Shown here: positions 43,156-54,744 of the stretch, in pieces | How the letters are laid out: every line of letters starts with the position of its first letter | Numbering within the stretch: the stretch's first letter is position 1 | NCBI GenBank assembly: GCA_012656075.1 | Contig: JAAKBF010000070.1 | Coordinates: 85,810 to 149,809 of the forward strand | Source: Phytophthora hibernalis | Taxonomy: Eukaryota > Oomycota > Peronosporomycetes > Peronosporales > Peronosporaceae | Length of the DNA stretch: 64,000 bases | Direction of reading: 5' to 3' | Notes under the pieces: model-generated | Databases searched by the model: none | What the model saw: the letters and a program-made list of their open reading frames with translations, nothing else | Told to the model about the DNA's origin: nothing | Position numbers and translations under genes: made by a program

Positions 43156-43172
43156 GCTCATTTCCAAATCTC
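43156..43172 (+). promoter_or_regulatory. Initiator of GRP-B unit 2 (type example)
   Basis: GCTCATTTCCAAATCTC, starting 95 bp before the ATG. Units 3-10 have it at 44687, 46224, 47781, 49320, 50877, 52416, 53954 and 55493, always at the same distance. It matches the oomycete Inr/FPR pattern, so every unit appears to carry its own promoter. Confidence 0.65.
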
Positions 43173-43250
43173 CTCACTCGAGTGCACATTCAACAGACAG
43201 CAAGAGCGTTGAAGAGCAAGCAAGGTCTTCACAAACTACAAACATAAACA

Positions 43251-43940
43251 ATGTTCAGCAGCAGCAAGATCACCGCCCTGTGCCTCATCGTCGGGGCCCT
43301 CTCGAACGGAGTATACGCGAAGGAAGAGGCCGCCCAGACCTTCGGACTTCTTGGTGCTGGGCTACACGGTGGTGCGGGACTGTATGGTGGAGCTGGAGTT
43401 GGTGCAGGATTGTACGGCGGAGCTGGAGCTGGTGCAGGATTGTACGGCCGGGGTGTCGGTGTTGGCGTTGGTGGTGTTGGAGCCGGTGTGGGCGGATACG
43501 GCAACGGCTACGGCAATGGTTACGGCGGTGCTGGTGTTGCCGGCACCGCTGGAGTACGCGGAAACGTCGGTGGCGGTGTTGGCGCTGGAGTAGGCGGCAC
43601 CGCCGGTCTTGGCGGAAATGCTGGCGCTGGCGCTGGAGTTGGCGGCTCTGTCGGAGTTGGTGGCGGCGTGAGTGGTAATGCTGGTGTCGGTGGCGGTGTA
43701 AGTGGTAACACTGGTGTCCGTGGCGGTGTGGGAGGAGGTGTGAGCGGAACGGCCGGTGTTGGCGGAGGGGCTAGCACTGGTACTGGTACTGGTACTGGTG
43801 GGGCTGCTACAACAAACGGCAACGGTGGCGCGTCTACAGCACAGAACGGCGGCGCCAAGGCGAGTGCGAGCACTGCAACCTCTGGCACCGGAACGTCTGC
43901 TGTGGTGCAGAAGGGGTACCGCAAACTCCGCACGGAGTGA
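43251..43940 (+). CDS. GRP-B unit 2
   Basis: 229 residues, intact. It has one ACTGGT unit fewer than the common 231-residue form, which removes a Gly-Thr pair. Upstream it reads ATTAGAGCACAC where later units read ATTAGAGAGCACAC. Confidence 0.85.
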   Translation: MFSSSKITALCLIVGALSNGVYAKEEAAQTFGLLGAGLHGGAGLYGGAGVGAGLYGGAGAGAGLYGRGVGVGVGGVGAGVGGYGNGYGNGYGGAGVAGTAGVRGNVGGGVGAGVGGTAGLGGNAGAGAGVGGSVGVGGGVSGNAGVGGGVSGNTGVRGGVGGGVSGTAGVGGGASTGTGTGTGGAATTNGNGGASTAQNGGAKASASTATSGTGTSAVVQKGYRKLRTE

Positions 43941-44781
43941 ACTGGCGGGCGTCTGTCCGATCAGAGCCCACTCGAGCCTCTGTTGATTGCTGTCGGTGAG
44001 TTTGATCAGTCCTGCTGTAAAAATAAATGTGTTGCATTGGTCATTGCTTTCTTGGTTCCTTTGTTGTTCGTTAGCCCTTCAAGGTTTAATAAGGGTTGCG
44101 ACGAATAGTGTTGGTGCTTTCGTCTACATCAATGAGAATAATGCTGGGATTTGTATGAGCGAAGTTGAAGTTGTCCCTTTGCAAAAATACCACCTACGCA
44201 CCGTGCTCGACGCACGTTTTGCTGAAACCATCAACAGCTAGACTATCTGATAGCTCTAGCTTAGCGCTGCAATGCGCAACTAGACAGCATCGAGAGTATT
44301 CTGATGAGATTCTCAACCGACCAACTCGCTTTCAACAGCTTGGCGTGTTGGCTGCGGCATCGGCCAGCTTGACCAGCGTCGTCTGTGCCGACATCGTCTG
44401 TCCATATGTCCGAGAACAGTTGTGGCCTTGTCAGCTGACGGGGTGCCCATATCCGGATATGCCCCGAATTGACCGGTACATGTACCTCGATATACTCATG
44501 CCTTGCATGATCTCCGAACGGCGAAAAGGATACCTAGTACATGTACCGCCTGGGTCTCCGCATACTTGCCGAAGACCTGGTCATCATCCGTCTCACATGT
44601 CAACTCACAGCAAACACTACTACAGATTAGAGAGCACACTTCGAGTAGTCAAACTCGATCGAGGTCGCGCTAACTGGCTGACTGAAGCTCATTTCCAAAT
44701 CTCCTCACTCGAGTGCACATTCAACAGACAGCAAGAGCGTTGAAGAGCAAGCAAGGTCTTCACAAACTACAAACATAAACA

Positions 44782-45522
44782 ATGTTCAGCAGCAGCAAGA
44801 TCACCGCCCTGTGCCTCATCGTCGGGGCCCTCTCGAACGGAGTATACGCGAAGGAAGAGGCCGCCCAGACCTTCGGACTTCTTGGTGCTGGGCTACACGG
44901 TGGTGCGGGACTGTATGGTGGAGCTGGAGTTGGTGCAGGATTGTACGGCGGAGCTGGAGCTGGTGCAGGATTGTACGGCCGGGGTGTCGGTGTTGGCGTT
45001 GGTGGTGTTGGAGCCGGTGTGGGCGGATACGGCAACGGCTACGGCAATGGTTACGGCGGTGCTGGTGTTGCCGGCACCGCTGGAGTACGCGGAAACGTCG
45101 GTGGCGGTGTTGGCGCTGGAGTAGGCGGCACCGCCGGTCTTGGCGGAAATGCTGGCGCTGGCGCTGGAGTTGGCGGCTCTGTCGGAGTTGGTGGCGGCGT
45201 GAGTGGTAATGCTGGTGTCGGTGGCGGTGTAAGTGGTAACACTGGTGTCCGTGGCGGTGTGGGAGGAGGTGTGAGCGGAACGGCCGGTGTTGGCGGAGGG
45301 GCTAGCACTGGTACTGGTACTGGTACTGGTACTGGTGGGGCTGCTACAACAAACGGCAACGGTGGCGCGTCTACAGCACAGAACGGCGGCGCCAAGGCGA
45401 GTGCGAGCACTGCAACCTCTGGCACCGGAACGTCTGCTGTGGTGCAGAAGGGTACCGCAAACTCCGCACGGAGTGAACTGGCGGGCGTCTGTCCGATCAG
45501 AGCCCACTCGAGCCTCTGTTGA
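44782..45522 (+). CDS. GRP-B unit 3 (C-terminal frameshift)
   Basis: Identical to the 231-residue form up to SAVVQKG, where GGGG reads GGG near 45450. The frame then misses the normal stop and adds a different tail ending at 45522 (246 residues, lacking GYRKLRTE). As all other units have GGGG, this is either a sequencing error or a private mutation. Confidence 0.8.
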   Translation: MFSSSKITALCLIVGALSNGVYAKEEAAQTFGLLGAGLHGGAGLYGGAGVGAGLYGGAGAGAGLYGRGVGVGVGGVGAGVGGYGNGYGNGYGGAGVAGTAGVRGNVGGGVGAGVGGTAGLGGNAGAGAGVGGSVGVGGGVSGNAGVGGGVSGNTGVRGGVGGGVSGTAGVGGGASTGTGTGTGTGGAATTNGNGGASTAQNGGAKASASTATSGTGTSAVVQKGTANSARSELAGVCPIRAHSSLC

Positions 45523-46318
45523 TTGCTGTCGGTGAGTTTGATCAGTCCTGCTGTAAAAAATAAATGTGTTGCATTGGTCATTGCTTTCTTGGTTCCTTTG
45601 TTGTTCGTTAGCCCTTCAAGGTTTAATAAGGGTTGCGACGAATAGTGTTGGTGCTTTCGTCTACATCAATGAGAATAATGCTGGGATTTGTATGAGCGAA
45701 GTTGAAGTTGTCCCTTTGCAAAAATACCACCTACGCACCGTGCTCGACGCACGTTTGCTGAAACCATCAACAGCTAGACTATCTGATAGCTCTAGCTTAG
45801 CGCTGCAATGCGCAACTAGACAGCATCGAGAGTATTCTGATGAGATTCTCAACCGACCAACTCGCTTTCAACAGCTTGGCGTGTTGGCTGCGGCATCGGC
45901 CAGCTTGACCAGCGTCGTCTGTGCCGACATCGTCTGTCCATATGTCCGAGAACAGTTGTGGCCTTGTCAGCTGACGGGGTGCCCATATCCGGATATGCCC
46001 CGAATTGACCGGTACATGTACCTCGATATACTCATGCCTTGCATGATCTCCGAACGGCGAAAAGGATACCTAGTACATGTACCGCCTGGGTCTCCGCATA
46101 CTTGCCGAAGACCTGGTCATCATCCCGTCTCACATGTCAACTCACAGCAAACACTACTACAGATTAGAGAGCACACTTCGAGTAGTCAAACTCGATCGAG
46201 GTCGCGCTAACTGGCTGACTGAAGCTCATTTCCAAATCTCCTCACTCGAGTGCACATTCAACAGACAGCAAGAGCGTTGAAGAGCAAGCAAGGTCTTCAC
46301 AAACTACAAACATAAACA

Positions 46319-47032
46319 ATGTTCAGCAGCAGCAAGATCACCGCCCTGTGCCTCATCGTCGGGGCCCTCTCGAACGGAGTATACGCGAAGGAAGAGGCCG
46401 CCCAGACCTTCGGACTTCTTGGTGCTGGGCTACACGGTGGTGCGGGACTGTATGGTGGAGCTGGAGTTGGTGCAGGATTGTACGGCGGAGCTGGAGCTGG
46501 TGCAGGATTGTACGGCCGGGGTGTCGGTGTTGGCGTTGGTGGTGTTGGAGCCGGTGTGGGCGGATACGGCAACGGCTACGGCAATGGTTACGGCGGTGCT
46601 GGTGTTGCCGGCACCGCTGGAGTACGCGGAAACGTCGGTGGCGGTGTTGGCGCTGGAGTAGGCGGCACCGCCGGTCTTGGCGGAAATGCTGGCGCTGGCG
46701 CTGGAGTTGGCGGCTCTGTCGGAGTTGGTGGCGGCGTGAGTGGTAATGCTGGTGTCGGTGGCGGTGTAAGTGGTAACACTGGTGTCCGTGGCGGTGTGGG
46801 AGGAGGTGTGAGCGGAACGGCCGGTGTTGGCGGAGGGGCTAGCACTGGTACTGGTACTGGTACTGGTACTGGTACTGGTACTGGTACTGGTGGGGCTGCT
46901 ACAACAAACGGCAACGGTGGCGCGTCTACAGCACAGAACGGCGGCGCCAAGGCGAGTGCGAGCACTGCAACCTCTGGCACCGGAACGTCTGCTGTGGTGC
47001 AGAAGGGGTACCGCAAACTCCGCACGGAGTGA
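46319..47032 (+). CDS. GRP-B unit 4 (long microsatellite form)
   Basis: 237 residues: eight ACTGGT units give three extra Gly-Thr pairs relative to the 231-residue form. Otherwise the same. Shares this length only with unit 6. Confidence 0.85.
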   Translation: MFSSSKITALCLIVGALSNGVYAKEEAAQTFGLLGAGLHGGAGLYGGAGVGAGLYGGAGAGAGLYGRGVGVGVGGVGAGVGGYGNGYGNGYGGAGVAGTAGVRGNVGGGVGAGVGGTAGLGGNAGAGAGVGGSVGVGGGVSGNAGVGGGVSGNTGVRGGVGGGVSGTAGVGGGASTGTGTGTGTGTGTGTGGAATTNGNGGASTAQNGGAKASASTATSGTGTSAVVQKGYRKLRTE

Positions 47033-47875
47033 ACTGGCGGGCGTCTGTCCGATCAGAGCCCACTCGAGCCTCTGTTGATTGCTGTCGGTGAGTTTGATCA
47101 GTCCTGCTGTAAAAAATAAATGTGTTGCATTGGTCATTGCTTTCTTGGTTCCTTTGTTGTTCGTTAGCCCTTCAAGGTTTAATAAGGGTTGCGACGAATA
47201 GTGTTGGTGCTTTCGTCTACATCAATGAGAATAATGCTGGGATTTGTATGAGCGAAGTTGAAGTTGTCCCTTTGCAAAAATACCACCTACGCACCGTGCT
47301 CGACGCACGTTTTGCTGAAACCATCAACAGCTAGACTATCTGATAGCTCTAGCTTAGCGCTGCAATGCGCAACTAGACAGCATCGAGAGTATTCTGATGA
47401 GATTCTCAACCGACCAACTCGCTTTCAACAGCTTGGCGTGTTGGCTGCGGCATCGGCCAGCTTGACCAGCGTCGTCTGTGCCGACATCGTCTGTCCATAT
47501 GTCCGAGAACAGTTGTGGCCTTGTCAGCTGACGGGGTGCCCATATCCGGATATGCCCCGAATTGACCGGTACATGTACCTCGATATACTCATGCCTTGCA
47601 TGATCTCCGAACGGCGAAAAGGATACCTAGTACATGTACCGCCTGGGTCTCCGCATACTTGCCGAAGACCTGGTCATCATCCCGTCTCACATGTCAACTC
47701 ACAGCAAACACTACTACAGATTAGAGAGCACACTTCGAGTAGTCAAACTCGATCGAGGTCGCGCTAACTGGCTGACTGAAGCTCATTTCCAAATCTCCTC
47801 ACTCGAGTGCACATTCAACAGACAGCAAGAGCGTTGAAGAGCAAGCAAGGTCTTCACAAACTACAAACATAAACA

Positions 47876-48571
47876 ATGTTCAGCAGCAGCAAGATCACCG
47901 CCCTGTGCCTCATCGTCGGGGCCCTCTCGAACGGAGTATACGCGAAGGAAGAGGCCGCCCAGACCTTCGGACTTCTTGGTGCTGGGCTACACGGTGGTGC
48001 GGGACTGTATGGTGGAGCTGGAGTTGGTGCAGGATTGTACGGCGGAGCTGGAGCTGGTGCAGGATTGTACGGCCGGGGTGTCGGTGTTGGCGTTGGTGGT
48101 GTTGGAGCCGGTGTGGGCGGATACGGCAACGGCTACGGCAATGGTTACGGCGGTGCTGGTGTTGCCGGCACCGCTGGAGTACGCGGAAACGTCGGTGGCG
48201 GTGTTGGCGCTGGAGTAGGCGGCACCGCCGGTCTTGGCGGAAATGCTGGCGCTGGCGCTGGAGTTGGCGGCTCTGTCGGAGTTGGTGGCGGCGTGAGTGG
48301 TAATGCTGGTGTCGGTGGCGGTGTAAGTGGTAACACTGGTGTCCGTGGCGGTGTGGGAGGAGGTGTGAGCGGAACGGCCGGTGTTGGCGGAGGGGCTAGC
48401 ACTGGTACTGGTACTGGTACTGGTACTGGTGGGGCTGCTACAACAAACGGCAACGGTGGCGCGTCTACAGCACAGAACGGCGGCGCCAAGGCGAGTGCGA
48501 GCACTGCAACCTCTGGCACCGGAACGTCTGCTGTGGTGCAGAAGGGGTACCGCAAACTCCGCACGGAGTGA
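47876..48571 (+). CDS. GRP-B unit 5
   Basis: Intact 231-residue form; pairs with unit 4 as the repeated two-unit block 4-5/6-7. Confidence 0.85.
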   Translation: MFSSSKITALCLIVGALSNGVYAKEEAAQTFGLLGAGLHGGAGLYGGAGVGAGLYGGAGAGAGLYGRGVGVGVGGVGAGVGGYGNGYGNGYGGAGVAGTAGVRGNVGGGVGAGVGGTAGLGGNAGAGAGVGGSVGVGGGVSGNAGVGGGVSGNTGVRGGVGGGVSGTAGVGGGASTGTGTGTGTGGAATTNGNGGASTAQNGGAKASASTATSGTGTSAVVQKGYRKLRTE

Positions 48572-49414
48572 ACTGGCGGGCGTCTGTCCGATCAGAGCCC
48601 ACTCGAGCCTCTGTTGATTGCTGTCGGTGAGTTTGATCAGTCCTGCTGTAAAAAATAAATGTGTTGCATTGGTCATTGCTTTCTTGGTTCCTTTGTTGTT
48701 CGTTAGCCCTTCAAGGTTTAATAAGGGTTGCGACGAATAGTGTTGGTGCTTTCGTCTACATCAATGAGAATAATGCTGGGATTTGTATGAGCGAAGTTGA
48801 AGTTGTCCCTTTGCAAAAATACCACCTACGCACCGTGCTCGACGCACGTTTTGCTGAAACCATCAACAGCTAGACTATCTGATAGCTCTAGCTTAGCGCT
48901 GCAATGCGCAACTAGACAGCATCGAGAGTATTCTGATGAGATTCTCAACCGACCAACTCGCTTTCAACAGCTTGGCGTGTTGGCTGCGGCATCGGCCAGC
49001 TTGACCAGCGTCGTCTGTGCCGACATCGTCTGTCCATATGTCCGAGAACAGTTGTGGCCTTGTCAGCTGACGGGGTGCCCATATCCGGATATGCCCCGAA
49101 TTGACCGGTACATGTACCTCGATATACTCATGCCTTGCATGATCTCCGAACGGCGAAAAGGATACCTAGTACATGTACCGCCTGGGTCTCCGCATACTTG
49201 CCGAAGACCTGGTCATCATCCCGTCTCACATGTCAACTCACAGCAAACACTACTACAGATTAGAGAGCACACTTCGAGTAGTCAAACTCGATCGAGGTCG
49301 CGCTAACTGGCTGACTGAAGCTCATTTCCAAATCTCCTCACTCGAGTGCACATTCAACAGACAGCAAGAGCGTTGAAGAGCAAGCAAGGTCTTCACAAAC
49401 TACAAACATAAACA

Positions 49415-50128
49415 ATGTTCAGCAGCAGCAAGATCACCGCCCTGTGCCTCATCGTCGGGGCCCTCTCGAACGGAGTATACGCGAAGGAAGAGGCCGCCCA
49501 GACCTTCGGACTTCTTGGTGCTGGGCTACACGGTGGTGCGGGACTGTATGGTGGAGCTGGAGTTGGTGCAGGATTGTACGGCGGAGCTGGAGCTGGTGCA
49601 GGATTGTACGGCCGGGGTGTCGGTGTTGGCGTTGGTGGTGTTGGAGCCGGTGTGGGCGGATACGGCAACGGCTACGGCAATGGTTACGGCGGTGCTGGTG
49701 TTGCCGGCACCGCTGGAGTACGCGGAAACGTCGGTGGCGGTGTTGGCGCTGGAGTAGGCGGCACCGCCGGTCTTGGCGGAAATGCTGGCGCTGGCGCTGG
49801 AGTTGGCGGCTCTGTCGGAGTTGGTGGCGGCGTGAGTGGTAATGCTGGTGTCGGTGGCGGTGTAAGTGGTAACACTGGTGTCCGTGGCGGTGTGGGAGGA
49901 GGTGTGAGCGGAACGGCCGGTGTTGGCGGAGGGGCTAGCACTGGTACTGGTACTGGTACTGGTACTGGTACTGGTACTGGTACTGGTGGGGCTGCTACAA
50001 CAAACGGCAACGGTGGCGCGTCTACAGCACAGAACGGCGGCGCCAAGGCGAGTGCGAGCACTGCAACCTCTGGCACCGGAACGTCTGCTGTGGTGCAGAA
50101 GGGGTACCGCAAACTCCGCACGGAGTGA
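49415..50128 (+). CDS. GRP-B unit 6 (long microsatellite form)
   Basis: 237 residues with eight ACTGGT units, like unit 4, which lies two units upstream. Confidence 0.85.
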   Translation: MFSSSKITALCLIVGALSNGVYAKEEAAQTFGLLGAGLHGGAGLYGGAGVGAGLYGGAGAGAGLYGRGVGVGVGGVGAGVGGYGNGYGNGYGGAGVAGTAGVRGNVGGGVGAGVGGTAGLGGNAGAGAGVGGSVGVGGGVSGNAGVGGGVSGNTGVRGGVGGGVSGTAGVGGGASTGTGTGTGTGTGTGTGGAATTNGNGGASTAQNGGAKASASTATSGTGTSAVVQKGYRKLRTE

Positions 50129-50971
50129 ACTGGCGGGCGTCTGTCCGATCAGAGCCCACTCGAGCCTCTGTTGATTGCTGTCGGTGAGTTTGATCAGTCC
50201 TGCTGTAAAAAATAAATGTGTTGCATTGGTCATTGCTTTCTTGGTTCCTTTGTTGTTCGTTAGCCCTTCAAGGTTTAATAAGGGTTGCGACGAATAGTGT
50301 TGGTGCTTTCGTCTACATCAATGAGAATAATGCTGGGATTTGTATGAGCGAAGTTGAAGTTGTCCCTTTGCAAAAATACCACCTACGCACCGTGCTCGAC
50401 GCACGTTTTGCTGAAACCATCAACAGCTAGACTATCTGATAGCTCTAGCTTAGCGCTGCAATGCGCAACTAGACAGCATCGAGAGTATTCTGATGAGATT
50501 CTCAACCGACCAACTCGCTTTCAACAGCTTGGCGTGTTGGCTGCGGCATCGGCCAGCTTGACCAGCGTCGTCTGTGCCGACATCGTCTGTCCATATGTCC
50601 GAGAACAGTTGTGGCCTTGTCAGCTGACGGGGTGCCCATATCCGGATATGCCCCGAATTGACCGGTACATGTACCTCGATATACTCATGCCTTGCATGAT
50701 CTCCGAACGGCGAAAAGGATACCTAGTACATGTACCGCCTGGGTCTCCGCATATTTGCCGAAGACCTGGTCATCATCCCGTCTCACATGTCAACTCACAG
50801 CAAACACTACTACAGATTAGAGAGCACACTTCGAGTAGTCAAACTCGATCGAGGTCGCGCTAACTGGCTGACTGAAGCTCATTTCCAAATCTCCTCACTC
50901 GAGTGCACATTCAACAGACAGCAAGAGCGTTGAAGAGCAAGCAAGGTCTTCACAAACTACAAACATAAACA

Positions 50972-51667
50972 ATGTTCAGCAGCAGCAAGATCACCGCCCT
51001 GTGCCTCATCGTCGGGGCCCTCTCGAACGGAGTATACGCGAAGGAAGAGGCCGCCCAGACCTTCGGACTTCTTGGTGCTGGGCTACACGGTGGTGCGGGA
51101 CTGTATGGTGGAGCTGGAGTTGGTGCAGGATTGTACGGCGGAGCTGGAGCTGGTGCAGGATTGTACGGCCGGGGTGTCGGTGTTGGCGTTGGTGGTGTTG
51201 GAGCCGGTGTGGGCGGATACGGCAACGGCTACGGCAATGGTTACGGCGGTGCTGGTGTTGCCGGCACCGCTGGAGTACGCGGAAACGTCGGTGGCGGTGT
51301 TGGCGCTGGAGTAGGCGGCACCGCCGGTCTTGGCGGAAATGCTGGCGCTGGCGCTGGAGTTGGCGGCTCTGTCGGAGTTGGTGGCGGCGTGAGTGGTAAT
51401 GCTGGTGTCGGTGGCGGTGTAAGTGGTAACACTGGTGTCCGTGGCGGTGTGGGAGGAGGTGTGAGCGGAACGGCCGGTGTTGGCGGAGGGGCTAGCACTG
51501 GTACTGGTACTGGTACTGGTACTGGTGGGGCTGCTACAACAAACGGCAACGGTGGCGCGTCTACAGCACAGAACGGCGGCGCCAAGGCGAGTGCGAGCAC
51601 TGCAACCTCTGGCACCGGAACGTCTGCTGTGGTGCAGAAGGGGTACCGCAAACTCCGCACGGAGTGA
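50972..51667 (+). CDS. GRP-B unit 7
   Basis: Intact 231-residue form. One substitution upstream (GCATATTTGCC for GCATACTTGCC near 50750) marks the copy; such base substitutions are rare in the array. Confidence 0.85.
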   Translation: MFSSSKITALCLIVGALSNGVYAKEEAAQTFGLLGAGLHGGAGLYGGAGVGAGLYGGAGAGAGLYGRGVGVGVGGVGAGVGGYGNGYGNGYGGAGVAGTAGVRGNVGGGVGAGVGGTAGLGGNAGAGAGVGGSVGVGGGVSGNAGVGGGVSGNTGVRGGVGGGVSGTAGVGGGASTGTGTGTGTGGAATTNGNGGASTAQNGGAKASASTATSGTGTSAVVQKGYRKLRTE

Positions 51668-52510
51668 ACTGGCGGGCGTCTGTCCGATCAGAGCCCACTC
51701 GAGCCTCTGTTGATTGCTGTCGGTGAGTTTGATCAGTCCTGCTGTAAAAAATAAATGTGTTGCATTGGTCATTGCTTTCTTGGTTCCTTTGTTGTTCGTT
51801 AGCCCTTCAAGGTTTAATAAGGGTTGCGACGAATAGTGTTGGTGCTTTCGTCTACATCAATGAGAATAATGCTGGGATTTGTATGAGCGAAGTTGAAGTT
51901 GTCCCTTTGCAAAAATACCACCTACGCACCGTGCTCGACGCACGTTTTGCTGAAACCATCAACAGCTAGACTATCTGATAGCTCTAGCTTAGCGCTGCAA
52001 TGCGCAACTAGACAGCATCGAGAGTATTCTGATGAGATTCTCAACCGACCAACTCGCTTTCAACAGCTTGGCGTGTTGGCTGCGGCATCGGCCAAGCTTG
52101 ACCAGCGTCGTCTGTGCCGACATCGTCTGTCCATATGTCCGAGAACAGTTGTGGCCTTGTCAGCTGACGGGGTGCCCATATCCGGATATGCCCCGAATTG
52201 ACCGGTACATGTACCTCGATATACTCATGCCTTGCATGATCTCCGAACGGCGAAAAGGATACCTAGTACATGTACCGCCTGGGTCTCCGCATACTTGCCG
52301 AAGACCTGGTCATCATCCGTCTCACATGTCAACTCACAGCAAACACTACTACAGATTAGAGAGCACACTTCGAGTAGTCAAACTCGATCGAGGTCGCGCT
52401 AACTGGCTGACTGAAGCTCATTTCCAAATCTCCTCACTCGAGTGCACATTCAACAGACAGCAAGAGCGTTGAAGAGCAAGCAAGGTCTTCACAAACTACA
52501 AACATAAACA

Positions 52511-53206
52511 ATGTTCAGCAGCAGCAAGATCACCGCCCTGTGCCTCATCGTCGGGGCCCTCTCGAACGGAGTATACGCGAAGGAAGAGGCCGCCCAGACC
52601 TTCGGACTTCTTGGTGCTGGGCTACACGGTGGTGCGGGACTGTATGGTGGAGCTGGAGTTGGTGCAGGATTGTACGGCGGAGCTGGAGCTGGTGCAGGAT
52701 TGTACGGCCGGGGTGTCGGTGTTGGCGTTGGTGGTGTTGGAGCCGGTGTGGGCGGATACGGCAACGGCTACGGCAATGGTTACGGCGGTGCTGGTGTTGC
52801 CGGCACCGCTGGAGTACGCGGAAACGTCGGTGGCGGTGTTGGCGCTGGAGTAGGCGGCACCGCCGGTCTTGGCGGAAATGCTGGCGCTGGCGCTGGAGTT
52901 GGCGGCTCTGTCGGAGTTGGTGGCGGCGTGAGTGGTAATGCTGGTGTCGGTGGCGGTGTAAGTGGTAACACTGGTGTCCGTGGCGGTGTGGGAGGAGGTG
53001 TGAGCGGAACGGCCGGTGTTGGCGGAGGGGCTAGCACTGGTACTGGTACTGGTACTGGTACTGGTGGGGCTGCTACAACAAACGGCAACGGTGGCGCGTC
53101 TACAGCACAGAACGGCGGCGCCAAGGCGAGTGCGAGCACTGCAACCTCTGGCACCGGAACGTCTGCTGTGGTGCAGAAGGGGTACCGCAAACTCCGCACG
53201 GAGTGA
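52511..53206 (+). CDS. GRP-B unit 8
   Basis: Intact 231-residue form. Its upstream spacer has AAGCTTGACC for AGCTTGACC and CATCCGTC for CATCCCGTC, both run-length changes; the second is shared with unit 3. Confidence 0.85.
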   Translation: MFSSSKITALCLIVGALSNGVYAKEEAAQTFGLLGAGLHGGAGLYGGAGVGAGLYGGAGAGAGLYGRGVGVGVGGVGAGVGGYGNGYGNGYGGAGVAGTAGVRGNVGGGVGAGVGGTAGLGGNAGAGAGVGGSVGVGGGVSGNAGVGGGVSGNTGVRGGVGGGVSGTAGVGGGASTGTGTGTGTGGAATTNGNGGASTAQNGGAKASASTATSGTGTSAVVQKGYRKLRTE

Positions 53207-54048
53207 ACTGGCGGGCGTCTGTCCGATCAGAGCCCACTCGAGCCTCTGTTGATTGCTGTCGGTGAGTTTGATCAGTCCTGCTGTAAAAAATAAATGTGTT
53301 GCATTGGTCATTGCTTTCTTGGTTCCTTTGTTGTTCGTTAGCCCTTCAAGGTTTAATAAGGGTTGCGACGAATAGTGTTGGTGCTTTCGTCTACATCAAT
53401 GAGAATAATGCTGGGATTTGTATGAGCGAAGTTGAAGTTGTCCCTTTGCAAAAATACCACCTACGCACCGTGCTCGACGCACGTTTTGCTGAAACCATCA
53501 ACAGCTAGACTATCTGATAGCTCTAGCTTAGCGCTGCAATGCGCAACTAGACAGCATCGAGAGTATTCTGATGAGATTCTCAACCGACCAACTCGCTTTC
53601 AACAGCTTGGCGTGTTGGCTGCGGCATCGGCCAGCTTGACCAGCGTCGTCTGTGCCGACATCGTCTGTCCATATGTCCGAGAACAGTTGTGGCCTTGTCA
53701 GCTGACGGGGTGCCCATATCCGGATATGCCCCGAATTGACCGGTACATGTACCTCGATATACTCATGCCTTGCATGATCTCCGAACGGCGAAAGGATACC
53801 TAGTACATGTACCGCCTGGGTCTCCGCATACTTGCCGAAGACCTGGTCATCATCCCGTCTCACATGTCAACTCACAGCAAACACTACTACAGATTAGAGA
53901 GCACACTTCGAGTAGTCAAACTCGATCGAGGTCGCGCTAACTGGCTGACTGAAGCTCATTTCCAAATCTCCTCACTCGAGTGCACATTCAACAGACAGCA
54001 AGAGCGTTGAAGAGCAAGCAAGGTCTTCACAAACTACAAACATAAACA

Positions 54049-54744
54049 ATGTTCAGCAGCAGCAAGATCACCGCCCTGTGCCTCATCGTCGGGGCCCTCT
54101 CGAACGGAGTATACGCGAAGGAAGAGGCCGCCCAGACCTTCGGACTTCTTGGTGCTGGGCTACACGGTGGTGCGGGACTGTATGGTGGAGCTGGAGTTGG
54201 TGCAGGATTGTACGGCGGAGCTGGAGCTGGTGCAGGATTGTACGGCCGGGGTGTCGGTGTTGGCGTTGGTGGTGTTGGAGCCGGTGTGGGCGGATACGGC
54301 AACGGCTACGGCAATGGTTACGGCGGTGCTGGTGTTGCCGGCACCGCTGGAGTACGCGGAAACGTCGGTGGCGGTGTTGGCGCTGGAGTAGGCGGCACCG
54401 CCGGTCTTGGCGGAAATGCTGGCGCTGGCGCTGGAGTTGGCGGCTCTGTCGGAGTTGGTGGCGGCGTGAGTGGTAATGCTGGTGTCGGTGGCGGTGTAAG
54501 TGGTAACACTGGTGTCCGTGGCGGTGTGGGAGGAGGTGTGAGCGGAACGGCCGGTGTTGGCGGAGGGGCTAGCACTGGTACTGGTACTGGTACTGGTACT
54601 GGTGGGGCTGCTACAACAAACGGCAACGGTGGCGCGTCTACAGCACAGAACGGCGGCGCCAAGGCGAGTGCGAGCACTGCAACCTCTGGCACCGGAACGT
54701 CTGCTGTGGTGCAGAAGGGGTACCGCAAACTCCGCACGGAGTGA
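54049..54744 (+). CDS. GRP-B unit 9
   Basis: Intact 231-residue form. Upstream spacer has CGAAAGG for CGAAAAGG near 53790. Confidence 0.85.
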   Translation: MFSSSKITALCLIVGALSNGVYAKEEAAQTFGLLGAGLHGGAGLYGGAGVGAGLYGGAGAGAGLYGRGVGVGVGGVGAGVGGYGNGYGNGYGGAGVAGTAGVRGNVGGGVGAGVGGTAGLGGNAGAGAGVGGSVGVGGGVSGNAGVGGGVSGNTGVRGGVGGGVSGTAGVGGGASTGTGTGTGTGGAATTNGNGGASTAQNGGAKASASTATSGTGTSAVVQKGYRKLRTE

